64,000 nt of DNA from Candidatus Nitrohelix vancouverensis (GCA_015698305.1 CP048620.1:1-64000), one strand, 5' to 3'. Counted from the first letter of the stretch, positions 9,113-17,222 are shown. The notes: generated by a model from the sequence alone, not told the origin. Numbers and translations: made by a program.

Positions 9113-9572
9113 AAAAAGAAGTGTCGCACACCAGGTCGGCCATGTCTTTATAGATCGCCTCCCTTTCCTCAATAACCTGTCTCTGCTCCTCTTCAAACGA
9201 CATGCCGTTTTTCAACGCCGGTCGGTTTGAATCTTTTTCCGTTCGCTGAAGAATGATTTCCAGATTGGCCTTGAGCAAAACGCATTTCCCAGATTCCTTC
9301 AGGTGCATGACATTGTTCTTATCCAGAGGAACCCCGCCGCCGCAGTCGATGATGCCGTTTTTCAAAGTCTGCGCCGTTTTTTCCACAATGCGAGATTCCA
9401 CCTGCCTGAAGTAGGGCCAACCCTGATCGCGAACGATTGCAGGGATCGACTTACCTTCCTGCTTCACGATCAATTTATCGATGCTCATCACCTTGCGCTT
9501 CAAACGCTTGGACAAAACGCGCGATACCGAAGATTTTCCGGAACCGCGGTAACCAATTAAAACAATATTCAT
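9051..9572 (-). CDS. aroK: Shikimate kinase
   Basis: 173 residues with a P-loop GYRGSGKSSVSR at the N-terminus, the shikimate-binding Asp (SIDKLI), IIDCGGGVPL and a lid region with Arg (RTEKDSNRPAL). Shikimate kinase phosphorylates shikimate at the 3-OH in aromatic amino-acid synthesis. Length is typical. The last 20 or so codons lie in the first unit of the 78-bp array, so the C-terminal tail (ISHFRKRSWI) is encoded by repeat sequence. Leader of the operon aroK, LRR, glycosylase, methyltransferase. Confidence 0.93.
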   Translation of the reverse strand: MNIVLIGYRGSGKSSVSRVLSKRLKRKVMSIDKLIVKQEGKSIPAIVRDQGWPYFRQVESRIVEKTAQTLKNGIIDCGGGVPLDKNNVMHLKESGKCVLLKANLEIILQRTEKDSNRPALKNGMSFEEEQRQVIEEREAIYKDMADLVCDTSFCSPDDTVRTIISHFRKRSWI

Positions 9573-9737
9573 TTAGCAATGGGATTCATAAATTTTCATG
9601 GTATTCTTGCAAATGATAATAGCTTAACCTTCATAAAATTGAAACTCTCCCGAGTTGGGATTAAAAAATTTTATGCAAACCGCTCAAGTTTGATATAAAA
9701 AACTACCAAACGTTTATTCTTTCGAAAGGGATGAACC

Positions 9738-10205
9738 GTGAAAAAATTACTAAAAATAGTGTTAGGCTCGCTGTGTTTGGTACTAATTTCCAGCTCTGCT
9801 GTTTGGGCGGAGGATGATGAGCATACGAAACAAATGAAAATCGATTGCGAAAAAGGTGAATCGAGGCCCTGCTACCTGCTGGGTCAGCGTTACCGCACCG
9901 TAGAATTGGACAATAAAACCGCCCTGGAATATTACATTAAATCCTGTGACCATGATGATATGGACGGGTGCAATATAGCGGGAATCCTGACGCAACAGCA
10001 AGGCTTGCAATACAGTAAACACTGGAAAGAAGCCGCAAAATTCTATCAAAAAGCCTGCGACTCCAAACAGGACCTTGCTTGCGCCAATATGGGATCACTC
10101 AAATACCGCGAAGGACGCGCCAAAGCGGCGTTAAAGTATTACAAATTAGCCTGTGATCTGGGCAATATCGTGGGATGTCAAAATGTCAGCCGTTTGAGCG
10201 ATTGA
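9738..10205 (+). CDS. Exported Sel1-like, cysteine-rich repeat protein (Hcp type)
   Basis: 155 residues from a GTG start with AAAGGG 7 bases upstream. A Lys-rich start, hydrophobic core and VWA-E cleavage region give a signal peptide of about 25 residues. Four Cys pairs follow, all with spacing C-x7-C (CEKGESRPC, CDHDDMDGC, CDSKQDLAC, CDLGNIVGC), set in Sel1-like helical hairpins. This is the pattern of Helicobacter Hcp proteins, where each pair forms a disulphide. A periplasmic or secreted location is inferred. The following LRR gene starts 14 bases later, so they are probably cotranscribed. A possible -10 (TATAAA, 9694-9699) lies upstream. Confidence 0.85.
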   Translation: MKKLLKIVLGSLCLVLISSSAVWAEDDEHTKQMKIDCEKGESRPCYLLGQRYRTVELDNKTALEYYIKSCDHDDMDGCNIAGILTQQQGLQYSKHWKEAAKFYQKACDSKQDLACANMGSLKYREGRAKAALKYYKLACDLGNIVGCQNVSRLSD

Positions 10206-10219
10206 TCTGATTATATTTT

Positions 10220-10879
10220 ATGAGTCAAAAAGCTAAAAACTGGGAAGAGTTAGTCAACGACGGCGGCAATTACGCCGGGAAGGGTCAGGATTTCACTCCC
10301 TGGCAAAAGATCGTTTTTGAAAACATCAAAGATAAAACCATATTAAAAATTCAGGATGGTTATACCTTTGTTAAAAACGGCAAACTGGAAGAGGGTCACG
10401 GCCTGAAAATCGCCGAATTGATTGCGGACTTCGAACCGCTGAACCGCATCACCACGCTGATCCTCACTCATAACGAACTTGGTCCCGAAGGAGTCAAGAT
10501 CATCTGCAATTCCAAAATCCTTCCAAAAATCGAATACCTCCATCTTGGCTCGAACAATCTGGGCGACGAAGGCGCGCGAATAGTCGCAGAGTCTGAGCTG
10601 TTCTCAAACGTCGAAACGCTCAACCTCGAGTGCAACGGCATCACCGCCGAAGGCGCGAAAGCCCTCGCCGCCTCGCCTTACCTTGGCAAGCTCAAAACCC
10701 TGAATATGGTCGACAACCGGGTGGGAGATGAAGGCGCGTTTGCAATCGCCGAATCCAAAGTCTTCGCAAACTTGACCTACCTGCACCTGGGCGGCAATCG
10801 GGTGAAATCCCCCGAAGCCAAAGCGGCTTTGAAGGATTCCGTTCATCTGCAAAAACTGGAAACCCTGAAAGTTTTCTGA
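10220..10879 (+). CDS. Leucine-rich repeat protein, LRR protein 2
   Basis: 219 residues, no signal peptide. An N-terminal 65 residues is not recognised; then about five RI-type LRR units follow, with consensus LxxLxLxxNxLGxEGAxxIAxS (for example YLHLGSNNLGDEGARIVAES and TLNMVDNRVGDEGAFAIAES). The repeats resemble those of the LRR proteins at 7860 and 10902, so the three are probable paralogues. Placed 14 bases after the Sel1-like gene. RI-type LRRs usually bind other proteins; no partner can be named. Confidence 0.85.
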   Translation: MSQKAKNWEELVNDGGNYAGKGQDFTPWQKIVFENIKDKTILKIQDGYTFVKNGKLEEGHGLKIAELIADFEPLNRITTLILTHNELGPEGVKIICNSKILPKIEYLHLGSNNLGDEGARIVAESELFSNVETLNLECNGITAEGAKALAASPYLGKLKTLNMVDNRVGDEGAFAIAESKVFANLTYLHLGGNRVKSPEAKAALKDSVHLQKLETLKVF

Positions 10880-10901
10880 TTGTTTTCAGGATTTCCCAGA
10901 C

Positions 10902-11852
10902 TCACTCGCCAGCCAGACTCGGGTCCTCGGGACGTAACAACTCGGGGCGCGAGTAATTCACGATCCCCGGAGTGATTTCAACGCCCTCCTGCAAAAACAG
11001 GGTTTTCAAATTCGCCAGCGTGCTGGTTTCGTGCACCGCTTTGGCGCCTTCCGGCCCGAACATATTCCGCCCCATATAGAGATGCGTCAGACCTTTCAAG
11101 GTCGTCGAGGTCCCGATCGCTTTGGCGCCGGGATCGCCGATCAAATTCTGCGACAGGCGCAGTACTTTCAGATTGCCAAGTTTTGGCGCCTCTGCGATCA
11201 ATAGCGCCGCATCGTCATTGAGTTTGTTGGCGGAGAGATTCAATTCCTCCAGCCGTTCAACCAGCGAACCTTGCAGGAAGGGCTCGATCCCTTCTTTTTC
11301 GATATAGCCCCGCTCCAGCTCAAGGAACTTCAATGCGGGAAGCGCGTCCGCTTCCGCAAGAGCTTTCGCCGTATCGTTTCCGATTTCATTCCAGCCTGCA
11401 TCAAGATATTCAAGGCAATTGAAATGCGGCGAGCGGACCAACTCCTTGATCGACGCGTCTGTCAAACGGTTGTCCTGCATGGACAATTTTTTGAGGCTTT
11501 TCACCGTCACCGCTTCGGACTGAAGGATCGCGAGCAGACCCTCATCGGAGATGAAATTCACGTCCAGATACAATTCCTCCAAACCCGAAAGCCGAGGAGA
11601 TTCCATGAGCAACTTCAAACCGCGGTCGCTGATCTGATTGTCTTTCAAGTCCAGAGCACGGACCGTCTGCAATACATCCAGCCCGGCGATGATTTCCGCA
11701 TCTTCATCATCGTAATATTTTCCCGACAGCGTCAAACCCGTTGGGTTGTTAGCCAATTGATTTTTAATTTCTTCTTGAATCTTAACGGTTTTCTCTTCTC
11801 GGCTCGGCGTCGAAGCCTCGTACTCGCTATCTCCACCGCTGGTGATGCCCAT
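10902..11852 (-). CDS. Leucine-rich repeat protein, LRR protein 3
   Basis: 316 residues, cytoplasmic by sequence. A polar N-terminal segment is followed by about nine RI-type LRR units (ALDLKDNQISDRGLKLL, ELYLDVNFISDEGLLAIL, VLRLSQNLIGDPGAKAI and others) to residue 290, then a short tail. It is convergent with LRR protein 2, 22 bases apart. AAGGAG lies about 7 bases before the ATG. A palindrome and a plausible promoter lie upstream. Function unknown; the clustering of three similar LRR genes within 4 kb suggests local duplication. Confidence 0.87.
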   Translation of the reverse strand: MGITSGGDSEYEASTPSREEKTVKIQEEIKNQLANNPTGLTLSGKYYDDEDAEIIAGLDVLQTVRALDLKDNQISDRGLKLLMESPRLSGLEELYLDVNFISDEGLLAILQSEAVTVKSLKKLSMQDNRLTDASIKELVRSPHFNCLEYLDAGWNEIGNDTAKALAEADALPALKFLELERGYIEKEGIEPFLQGSLVERLEELNLSANKLNDDAALLIAEAPKLGNLKVLRLSQNLIGDPGAKAIGTSTTLKGLTHLYMGRNMFGPEGAKAVHETSTLANLKTLFLQEGVEITPGIVNYSRPELLRPEDPSLAGE

Positions 11853-11876
11853 AAACTGACTCCTTGGTAAAACATT

Positions 11877-11894
11877 AAGTACAGAGCTGTACTT
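11877..11894. promoter_or_regulatory. Perfect 18-base inverted repeat upstream of LRR protein 3
   Basis: AAGTACAGAGCTGTACTT: arms AAGTACAG and CTGTACTT separated by two bases. It lies 25 bases upstream of the LRR start, just downstream of the predicted transcription start. It could be an operator for a dimeric regulator. It does not match any LexA or Fur consensus I can apply with confidence. Confidence 0.45.
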
Positions 11895-11912
11895 TAAATC
11901 GATTGAAAACTT

Positions 11913-11940
11913 ATTTTACCCCATTCTTCAGAGGCGACAA
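11913..11940 (-). promoter_or_regulatory. Candidate promoter for LRR protein 3
   Basis: On the minus strand: TTGTCG (11940-11935), 16-base spacer, TAAAAT (11918-11913). Expected start near 11906, leaving a 5' leader of about 54 bases that includes the 18-base inverted repeat. Confidence 0.45.
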
Positions 11941-12043
11941 TGCATTTAACCCCGGTTAGCAACGTAATTTCAATCACTAACCATTTTTGAAAAAAATTAA
12001 AATTATTTAATCCCTCATTAACAGTCTTTTAATCATCCGTTCT

Positions 12044-12049
12044 TATAAT
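12044..12049 (+). promoter_or_regulatory. Candidate -10 element for the TusA-like gene
   Basis: Consensus TATAAT 62 bases before the gene start, within an AT-rich intergenic region. No good -35 at 16-18 bases is visible (AACAGT-type sequence only), so an activator or a weak promoter is possible. Confidence 0.4.
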
Positions 12050-12110
12050 GCATTCGTAACATCAAAAGACGCTGGAGTAAATTTGCGTCAGCTAACGGAT
12101 CGGAGGCAAT

Positions 12111-12341
12111 ATGACAAGCTTTAAAACGTTGGATATCAGAGGACTTTCATTTTTCAATGGCTTTGAAAGGACCTCAAAAGAATTCACAAAGATCAAGAAG
12201 AACGGCGTTCTCGAACTGATTCTTGATCAACGAAAAAACTTCACAGACGCTTTCAAAACCTGGGCGAAATCAAAGGGTCACAAGATCTCAGATATGGACG
12301 TCGACCACCAGATGGTGCGCCTGTTTATCAAGAAGAAATAA
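12111..12341 (+). CDS. TusA/SirA-fold small protein lacking the active Cys
   Basis: 76 residues with strong Shine-Dalgarno (GGAGG 5 bases before ATG). It matches the TusA-like fold in order: N-terminal strand and LDIRGLS turn, first helix, strand GVLELILDQ, second helix DAFKTWAKSKGHKI, and final strand MVRLFIKKK. TusA proteins carry CPxP directly after the LDxxGLx motif and pass sulphur through that Cys; here the sequence is SFFNGF and no Cys is present anywhere. So it cannot be a classical sulphurtransferase. Possible structural or regulatory paralogue. Convergent with coaX. Confidence 0.7.
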   Translation: MTSFKTLDIRGLSFFNGFERTSKEFTKIKKNGVLELILDQRKNFTDAFKTWAKSKGHKISDMDVDHQMVRLFIKKK

Positions 12342-12476
12342 CGCGCTCAGAAACGTCTCGTCAGAATACGTCCCCGGCGCCGGTTTTTCCGAAAAAGCCT
12401 TATTTTGGAGATAAAGCCTCTCACAAAATTCCCGCCAAAAGGAGAAGCCGGCGCTTGCTATTTGTTTGTGAATGGA

Positions 12477-13241
12477 TCAGCGATTCTTTTCGTAAATCAA
12501 CCGCAATCCTTCCAGCGTCAGGAAGGGATCGTTCACGTCTATCGTTTCGCTTTTAGGCGTGATCCAGTCCGCAATGCCCCCGGTCGCAATGACTTTTGGG
12601 TTCTGCTTCATCTCTTCCTTGATGCGGTTGACCATCACATCCACCATGCCCAGATAGCCAAACACCGCGCCGGACTGAATACTCTCCACCGTTGATTTGC
12701 CGATCACCGATTTGGGCCAGGATAAATCGACGCGCGGCAACTTGGCGGTTTTTTCAAACAGCGCTTCCAGCGAAACCTGAACGCCGGGACAAATCGCCCC
12801 ACCCAGATACTCGCCTTTTTTCGACACCGCGTCGAAAGTCGTCGCCGTACCAAAATCAACGATGATGAGAGGGCCGCCATATTTTTCAAATCCCGCGACA
12901 GAATTCACGATGCGGTCCGCTCCCACTTCCGCCGGATTTCTGTAAAGGATGGAAATTCCCGTCTTCACCCCTGGACCAACAATCAGGGGCTTGCAGGAAA
13001 AATATTTCGCCGCCATCTCCTCCAGAATCGGGGCCAGGGGAGGAACCACGCAGGCCACCACGATATCGTCCAGCGTTTCCGCTTCCACGCCGTGTAATAG
13101 AATAAACTCTTTGATCAACACCCAGTATTCATCCGCCGTGCGATTGCGCTCCGTGCGGATACGCCAATGGGTGACCAATCGGTCCCCTGAAAACAGGCCG
13201 ATCACATTATGCGTATTTCCAACATCTATCGCGAGTAACAT
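12477..13241 (-). CDS. coaX: Type III pantothenate kinase
   Basis: 254 residues with the ASKHA phosphate-1 motif AIDVGNTHNVIGLF at the N-terminus, PAEVGADRIVN, IIVDFGTATTFD (phosphate-2) and GGAICPG. These define type III pantothenate kinase, which makes 4'-phosphopantothenate at the first committed step of CoA synthesis and is insensitive to CoA feedback. Length is typical. It lies alone between convergent TusA-like and the cold-shock gene on the same strand, with a terminator of the latter in between. Confidence 0.96.
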   Translation of the reverse strand: MLLAIDVGNTHNVIGLFSGDRLVTHWRIRTERNRTADEYWVLIKEFILLHGVEAETLDDIVVACVVPPLAPILEEMAAKYFSCKPLIVGPGVKTGISILYRNPAEVGADRIVNSVAGFEKYGGPLIIVDFGTATTFDAVSKKGEYLGGAICPGVQVSLEALFEKTAKLPRVDLSWPKSVIGKSTVESIQSGAVFGYLGMVDVMVNRIKEEMKQNPKVIATGGIADWITPKSETIDVNDPFLTLEGLRLIYEKNR

Positions 13242-13277
13242 GCTTCATCCTATATCATAGTCCCCGGACTGCAGGAC

Positions 13278-13314
13278 AAAAAAAAACCGGCAGAGCCGAA
13301 GCTCTGCCGGTTTT
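13278..13314 (-). terminator. Intrinsic terminator of the cold-shock gene
   Basis: Perfect 10-base stem CCGGCAGAGC / GCTCTGCCGG (13287-13310) with a CGAA/TTCG tetraloop, flanked by a run of A on the plus strand, giving a U-tract on the minus-strand transcript. It lies 15 bases after the cold-shock stop. Confidence 0.9.
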
Positions 13315-13324
13315 CAGAACTTAC

Positions 13325-13525
13325 TTATCGGGCTACAACATTCGAGGCTTGCGGCCCCTTCGGCCCCGAACTGACCTCAAACTCAACAGGCTGCCCTTCA
13401 CTCAGTGTTTTAAACCCATCCATCTCAATTGCTGAAAAGTGGACAAAGACATCGCCGCCGTCATCCGATTCAATAAAACCATACCCTTTTCGGTCATTAA
13501 ACCACTTAACTTTTCCTGTAGCCAT
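13325..13525 (-). CDS. Cold-shock domain protein (CspA family)
   Basis: 66 residues from ATG 13525 ([19 protein letters not shown]), with RNP1 KGYGFIE and RNP2 DVFVHFSAI motifs intact. GGGGA lies 7 bases upstream of this ATG; the longer open frame to 13570 runs into the promoter and was rejected. CSD proteins bind single-stranded RNA and DNA and melt structure in mRNA. It is a monocistronic gene with its own strong promoter and terminator; the leader is short (about 24 bases), unlike the long thermosensing leader of E. coli cspA. Confidence 0.97.
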   Translation of the reverse strand: MATGKVKWFNDRKGYGFIESDDGGDVFVHFSAIEMDGFKTLSEGQPVEFEVSSGPKGPQASNVVAR

Positions 13526-13555
13526 AACTTTTCCCCTGTTAAAATTGACCTTTTT

Positions 13556-13583
13556 TTTATAGCACAGCAATAAAATCTGTCAA
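13556..13583 (-). promoter_or_regulatory. Sigma70-type promoter of the cold-shock gene
   Basis: Minus strand TTGACA (13583-13578), 16-base spacer, TATAAA (13561-13556). Transcription start expected about 13549. Confidence 0.75.
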
Positions 13584-13668
13584 GAATCAAATACGCAGTA
13601 AATCTAATCGCAGGTAAAAACAGGGGAAGTTTTTCCTATAAAAATACTCTCGAATTCCTACAATCATC

Positions 13669-15480
13669 TCAAATCTGACGAATATCCTTGATCACCAACT
13701 CCACCTTGCGCCGTCCGCCCCAGTCGTTTAGCTGGATTTCACAGGCCAGGTCGACTGGAGCCTGAAGGTCCAAACGCTCCAGATCCGCCGCCAGCCCGAA
13801 GCCTATGCCCTCAATAGTCTGCCCATTCTGACTTAATTTCAGACGCACATGCGAGCCATCCTTCCCCATCGTTCGCACATGGTCTACATTCACCGAGCAA
13901 ATCTTAAATAAAGGAACCTTATTTTCTGCGCCGCAGGGTTCAAGAAGGTTCAGCATTTTCTGCAAGGTCAGATCAATCTCGCCAATGGAGAGTTCGCCGT
14001 CCAGCGCCAACTCGGGAATAAAATCATCCTCGGTCAATATCCGATTTCCCACCGCCAGAAAGGCCTCTCGAAACGAATCAATCTTTTCTTCCTGAATCGT
14101 CATTCCCGCCGCGTAGGCGTGACCGCCATATTGAAGCATCCACTCGCCGCATTCCGTAAAGGCCTTGAATAAATTGAACGCGGGTATCGAGCGCGCCGAG
14201 GCCTTGCCCACGCCATTCTCGACGGCGATCAACACCACCGGCCTGAAATATTTTTCCACCAGGCGCGACGCCACAATCCCGATCACGCCGCTGTGAAATT
14301 GCTCCGAAGCCAGCACAATGGCCGGGTCCGCATTGACATCGGCTTGTCGATCGAGCAAATACTCCGCCTCCTTGAAATCTTCCTCCTGGATGTCCTTGCG
14401 CTCCTGATTCGAATCGTCGAGTTCGCGCGCCAGAGCAACCGCTTTCGTCTTGTTTTCTTCCGTCAGCAAATGAAAGCCCGTGTCCGCCTTGCCCAGCCGC
14501 CCCGCCGCATTCAACCGCGGCCCGAGACCAAAGCCGACGGTCCGCGGGTCCACCGCGCCGGAGGAACCGCAAATTTCCTTCAAAGCCTGCAAACCCGGCT
14601 TCGACGTCGTCCGCGCCACTTCCAATCCATGTCGGCACAGGATATGATTTTCTCCGGTCAGAGGCGCCACATCGGCGATGGTTCCCAGCGCCACCAGATC
14701 GAGATGGCGTTTCAGATTCGGCAAGCTCTCCTTCGCCCGTCCCCTGCGGTGCAGTTCTGAGCGGACACCCGACGCCAGCTTGAACGCCAGGCCCACGCCC
14801 GCCAGAAAACGGTAAGGATAATCGCAATCGGAGCGATGCGGATTCAATACCGCCACCGCATCCGGCAAGCCGTCAGTTCCCACCTGATGATGGTCGGTGA
14901 TGATCATATCCATGCCCAGGCTCGCGGCGACGACCGCTTCCTTGTTGGCGGTGATGCCGCAATCAGCGGTGATCATTAACGTGCATCCCGATGCGGCGAT
15001 TTTGCGGACGGCGTTTTCGTTCACGCCATAGCCTTCGCTTTTGCGTTCGGGAAGGTAATATTCTACTGGAGCATCGAGGTCTTTAAAAAAATGATAGAGG
15101 AAGGCCGCCGAAGTCACCCCGTCGACATCGTAGTCGCAAAACACCGTGATCGATTCGTTCCGCTCCAGCGCCAACGCTATGCGTTCCGCCGCTTCTTTCA
15201 TTCCCTTCATCAGGAAAGGATCATGCACATCGGACAGTTGCGCCTGTAAAAAAAACCGGGCCTCTTCCGGCGTGACGACATGACGGCGAATGAGCAGACG
15301 CGCCATCAAACGCGCCAACCGCTTTGATAAAAGCTCCAGAGCGCCCGCATCCATTTCCGATTTTTCGGACTGCGCGAGAAAATGCATGTGGCTGGTGATC
15401 TCAGCGGATTGCGTCAGACGATCCAGCGTGTCCGGCTCCGGTTCGTACAGAACCCATCGTTGCCCTAGAATGGAAAGCAT
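13669..15480 (-). CDS. recJ: Single-stranded-DNA-specific exonuclease RecJ
   Basis: 603 residues. DHH-family motifs: CDYDVDGVTSAAF (about 115-127), ADCGI (about 172), ITDHHQ (about 194-199) and a later GLGPRLNAAGRLG (DHHA1 region), followed by an OB-fold domain near the C-terminus. RecJ is a 5'-3' ssDNA exonuclease used in recombination and mismatch repair. The length and motif order are usual for bacterial RecJ. rnhB lies 39 bases upstream on the same strand, so the two may form a unit. Confidence 0.96.
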   Translation of the reverse strand: MLSILGQRWVLYEPEPDTLDRLTQSAEITSHMHFLAQSEKSEMDAGALELLSKRLARLMARLLIRRHVVTPEEARFFLQAQLSDVHDPFLMKGMKEAAERIALALERNESITVFCDYDVDGVTSAAFLYHFFKDLDAPVEYYLPERKSEGYGVNENAVRKIAASGCTLMITADCGITANKEAVVAASLGMDMIITDHHQVGTDGLPDAVAVLNPHRSDCDYPYRFLAGVGLAFKLASGVRSELHRRGRAKESLPNLKRHLDLVALGTIADVAPLTGENHILCRHGLEVARTTSKPGLQALKEICGSSGAVDPRTVGFGLGPRLNAAGRLGKADTGFHLLTEENKTKAVALARELDDSNQERKDIQEEDFKEAEYLLDRQADVNADPAIVLASEQFHSGVIGIVASRLVEKYFRPVVLIAVENGVGKASARSIPAFNLFKAFTECGEWMLQYGGHAYAAGMTIQEEKIDSFREAFLAVGNRILTEDDFIPELALDGELSIGEIDLTLQKMLNLLEPCGAENKVPLFKICSVNVDHVRTMGKDGSHVRLKLSQNGQTIEGIGFGLAADLERLDLQAPVDLACEIQLNDWGGRRKVELVIKDIRQI

Positions 15481-15519
15481 GAATTAAGCGGAGTGTGAGG
15501 AAAAATTGTACCGTCGCTA

Positions 15520-16116
15520 TTATAGAAACTCTTTGACGCCTTTAAAACTTTTTCTGTGCAGGACACAAGGACCGAGCTGGCGAATGCGTTCCCGGTGCAA
15601 GGCGGTGCCGTAACCCTTGTGACGTTTGAATTCATAACCGGGATAGGTCGCGTCGTAGCGCGCCATCATGCGGTCGCGGATGACCTTCGCCAGAATCGAA
15701 GCGGCGGCGATGGACTGACTGAGAGAATCGCCTTTGATCACCGTTCTCTGCGCCAAGCCGACTTCAATCTTCTGATTACCGTCGATCAACAATAAATCGG
15801 GAACGCGCTCCATTTGTTCCACAGCGATCTTCATCGCCAGTCGCGACGCCTGCAGAATATTGATCCTGTCGATGGTCGGCGCATCGACAATCCCCACTCC
15901 ATAGGCCAGAGCCTTGTCTCGGATCAAATCAAACTGCGCCGCCCTCTGCTTCTCCGTCATTTTTTTGGAATCGTCAATACCGTCAAAGCGTGTCAGGTCA
16001 GAAAATATCACCGCCGCCGCAACCACCGGCCCCGCCAGCGGACCGCGCCCGGCTTCGTCGACTCCCGCGACAAACACATGACCTTCCTGACGCGCCTTTC
16101 TTTCAAAGTCCAGCAT
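15520..16116 (-). CDS. rnhB: Ribonuclease HII
   Basis: 198 residues from ATG 16116 (MLDFERKARQEGHVFVAGVDEAGRGPLAGPVV), chosen because GAGGG lies just upstream; an in-frame extension to 16179 has no support. The acidic active site is visible: D and E in GVDEAGRGP, D in LLIDG and D in the YDATYPGYEFKRHKGY region. RNase HII removes ribonucleotides from DNA and RNA primers. Typical length. Confidence 0.95.
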   Translation of the reverse strand: MLDFERKARQEGHVFVAGVDEAGRGPLAGPVVAAAVIFSDLTRFDGIDDSKKMTEKQRAAQFDLIRDKALAYGVGIVDAPTIDRINILQASRLAMKIAVEQMERVPDLLLIDGNQKIEVGLAQRTVIKGDSLSQSIAAASILAKVIRDRMMARYDATYPGYEFKRHKGYGTALHRERIRQLGPCVLHRKSFKGVKEFL

Positions 16117-16310
16117 GGCGCCCTCTGAAAAACCCCATGCGTTTATACAAAAAGTACCGGCGACTGTGCATAATTTCATCCATTAAAAATAAAAGCAGAA
16201 CCTTCAACTTCAGCCTCAAAATTCATCCGACAAAAAAGCGCTGACATAAAGCGCGAAATTACGCGGCTTTTCGAATGAAACCCAAAACTATGCCCTCTCT
16301 CGCCTGATTT

Positions 16311-16326
16311 TGGAATGCTACTTGCT
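16311..16326 (+). promoter_or_regulatory. Sigma54-like -24/-12 element
   Basis: TGGAATGCTACTTGCT: GG and GC are exactly 10 bases apart, as required for RpoN promoters (TGGCAC-N5-TTGCW), with mismatches only in the C positions of the -24 box. Predicted start about 16338, 89 bases before the small exported protein gene. A TATAAA at 16329-16334 is an alternative sigma70 -10. Confidence 0.4.
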
Positions 16327-16426
16327 CTTATAAAGACAGAAGTTTAAAAAATTTTCAATTCGCATGAACACAATGCAATCAGATATTTTTAAAGACCATC
16401 GAACTGAAAACCATCAGGAGGGTAAC

Positions 16427-16654
16427 ATGAAACGAACGACTCGCAACAGCATCGCCGCTCTTTCAATCATTGCCTTGCTCGCATTCGCCAGCGCAGTTTC
16501 AGCCGTCGAGCCGGAAGCCCCGACCGATGAACAAAAAGCCGCCATCATCGCGCAGTCCGACCAAAACCGCGATGTTGTCGAAGAGCAACAGCAGGTCGTA
16601 GCCGATCAGGTTCGGGAAGATCGTTCGACCCCGGAATTCATTCAAGGAAACTGA
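16427..16654 (+). CDS. Small exported protein of unknown function
   Basis: 75 residues from ATG 16427, preceded by GGAGG with good spacing; the longer frame from 16364 lacks a ribosome site. A signal peptide MKRTTRNSIAALSIIALLAFASAVSAV with cleavage near SAVSA leaves a mature peptide of about 50 residues rich in Gln, Glu, Asp and Val (EEQQQVVADQV), predicted helical and acidic, with no Cys. I do not recognise the family. It stands alone, with a sigma54-like element upstream and a strong hairpin downstream. Confidence 0.65.
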   Translation: MKRTTRNSIAALSIIALLAFASAVSAVEPEAPTDEQKAAIIAQSDQNRDVVEEQQQVVADQVREDRSTPEFIQGN

Positions 16655-16740
16655 ACGCTCCCTTAGCTGGATTCGCCCGTATTTTCGAGCACCCCTTGTT
16701 TTCCTTCCCACCGCGCGCCTCACAAACCGGGAGGGAAAAC

Positions 16741-16781
16741 AAAAACCCCCGTCGCCCTTCGGGCGGCGGGGGTTTGCTTTT
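16741..16781. terminator. Bidirectional-looking intrinsic terminator
   Basis: GC-rich stem around 16743-16775 (aaacccccgtcgccc / gggcggcgggggttt) with one non-Watson-Crick position and a short TTCG-type loop. On the minus strand it is followed by TTTTTGTTTT, fitting the end of the ffh-rplS operon; on the plus strand by TTTGCTTTTTG, which would serve the small exported protein gene. Confidence 0.8.
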
Positions 16782-16820
16782 TGCTCTCGCTCGACTTCAT
16801 CCAAAGAAGCCAGAAACGTT

Positions 16821-17222
16821 TTACGCAGATTTCTTTTTCTTTCCTCGAACCCGTTTCTTCTTGCCGCCTTCTGGCCGCGTCGGCTTCAGTTCCTTCAAAC
16901 GAGCCGCCTTGCCGCGAAGTTCGCGTAAATAATACAAACGAGCCTGTCGCACTTTCGCGCGCTTGACAATTTCCACTTTTTCCACACGCGGGGAATGCAG
17001 AGGGAAGATTCGCTCAACGCCGATGCCGAAGGAAATTTTTCGAACCGTCAGGGTCTTGCGGATACCGCCGCCGCTGATGCGGATCAAAACGCCTTCGATG
17101 ATCTGAATACGTTCCTTCTCGCCTTCCACAATCAGCATATGTACTTTCACCGTGTCCCCGACATGCAAATCGGGAACTTCCTGCTTCATCGCTTCTTTTT
17201 CAATCTGATCTATCAAGTTCAT
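16821..17222 (-). CDS. rplS: 50S ribosomal protein L19
   Basis: 133 residues with [21 protein letters not shown] and [23 protein letters not shown], the core of L19, and a basic C-terminal extension rich in Lys/Arg ([15 protein letters not shown]) slightly longer than usual. Last gene of the ffh-rpsP-rimM-trmD-methyltransferase-rplS unit; a terminator follows. Confidence 0.97.
   Translation of the reverse strand: MNLIDQIEKEAMKQEVPDLHVGDTVKVHMLIVEGEKERIQIIEGVLIRISGGGIRKTLTVRKISFGIGVERIFPLHSPRVEKVEIVKRAKVRQARLYYLRELRGKAARLKELKPTRPEGGKKKRVRGKKKKSA

Noticed and set aside
8681-9196. 171-residue minus-strand and 155-residue plus-strand open frames of near-identical 26-residue units
   Set aside because: They are by-products of the 78-bp array, where any unbroken frame repeats; each crosses aroK in another frame and has no ribosome site.
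11877-11894. LexA/SOS box
   Set aside because: The AGTAC arms resemble some LexA boxes, but spacing (six bases between the arms) does not match a known consensus that I can apply, and the LRR gene has no SOS link.
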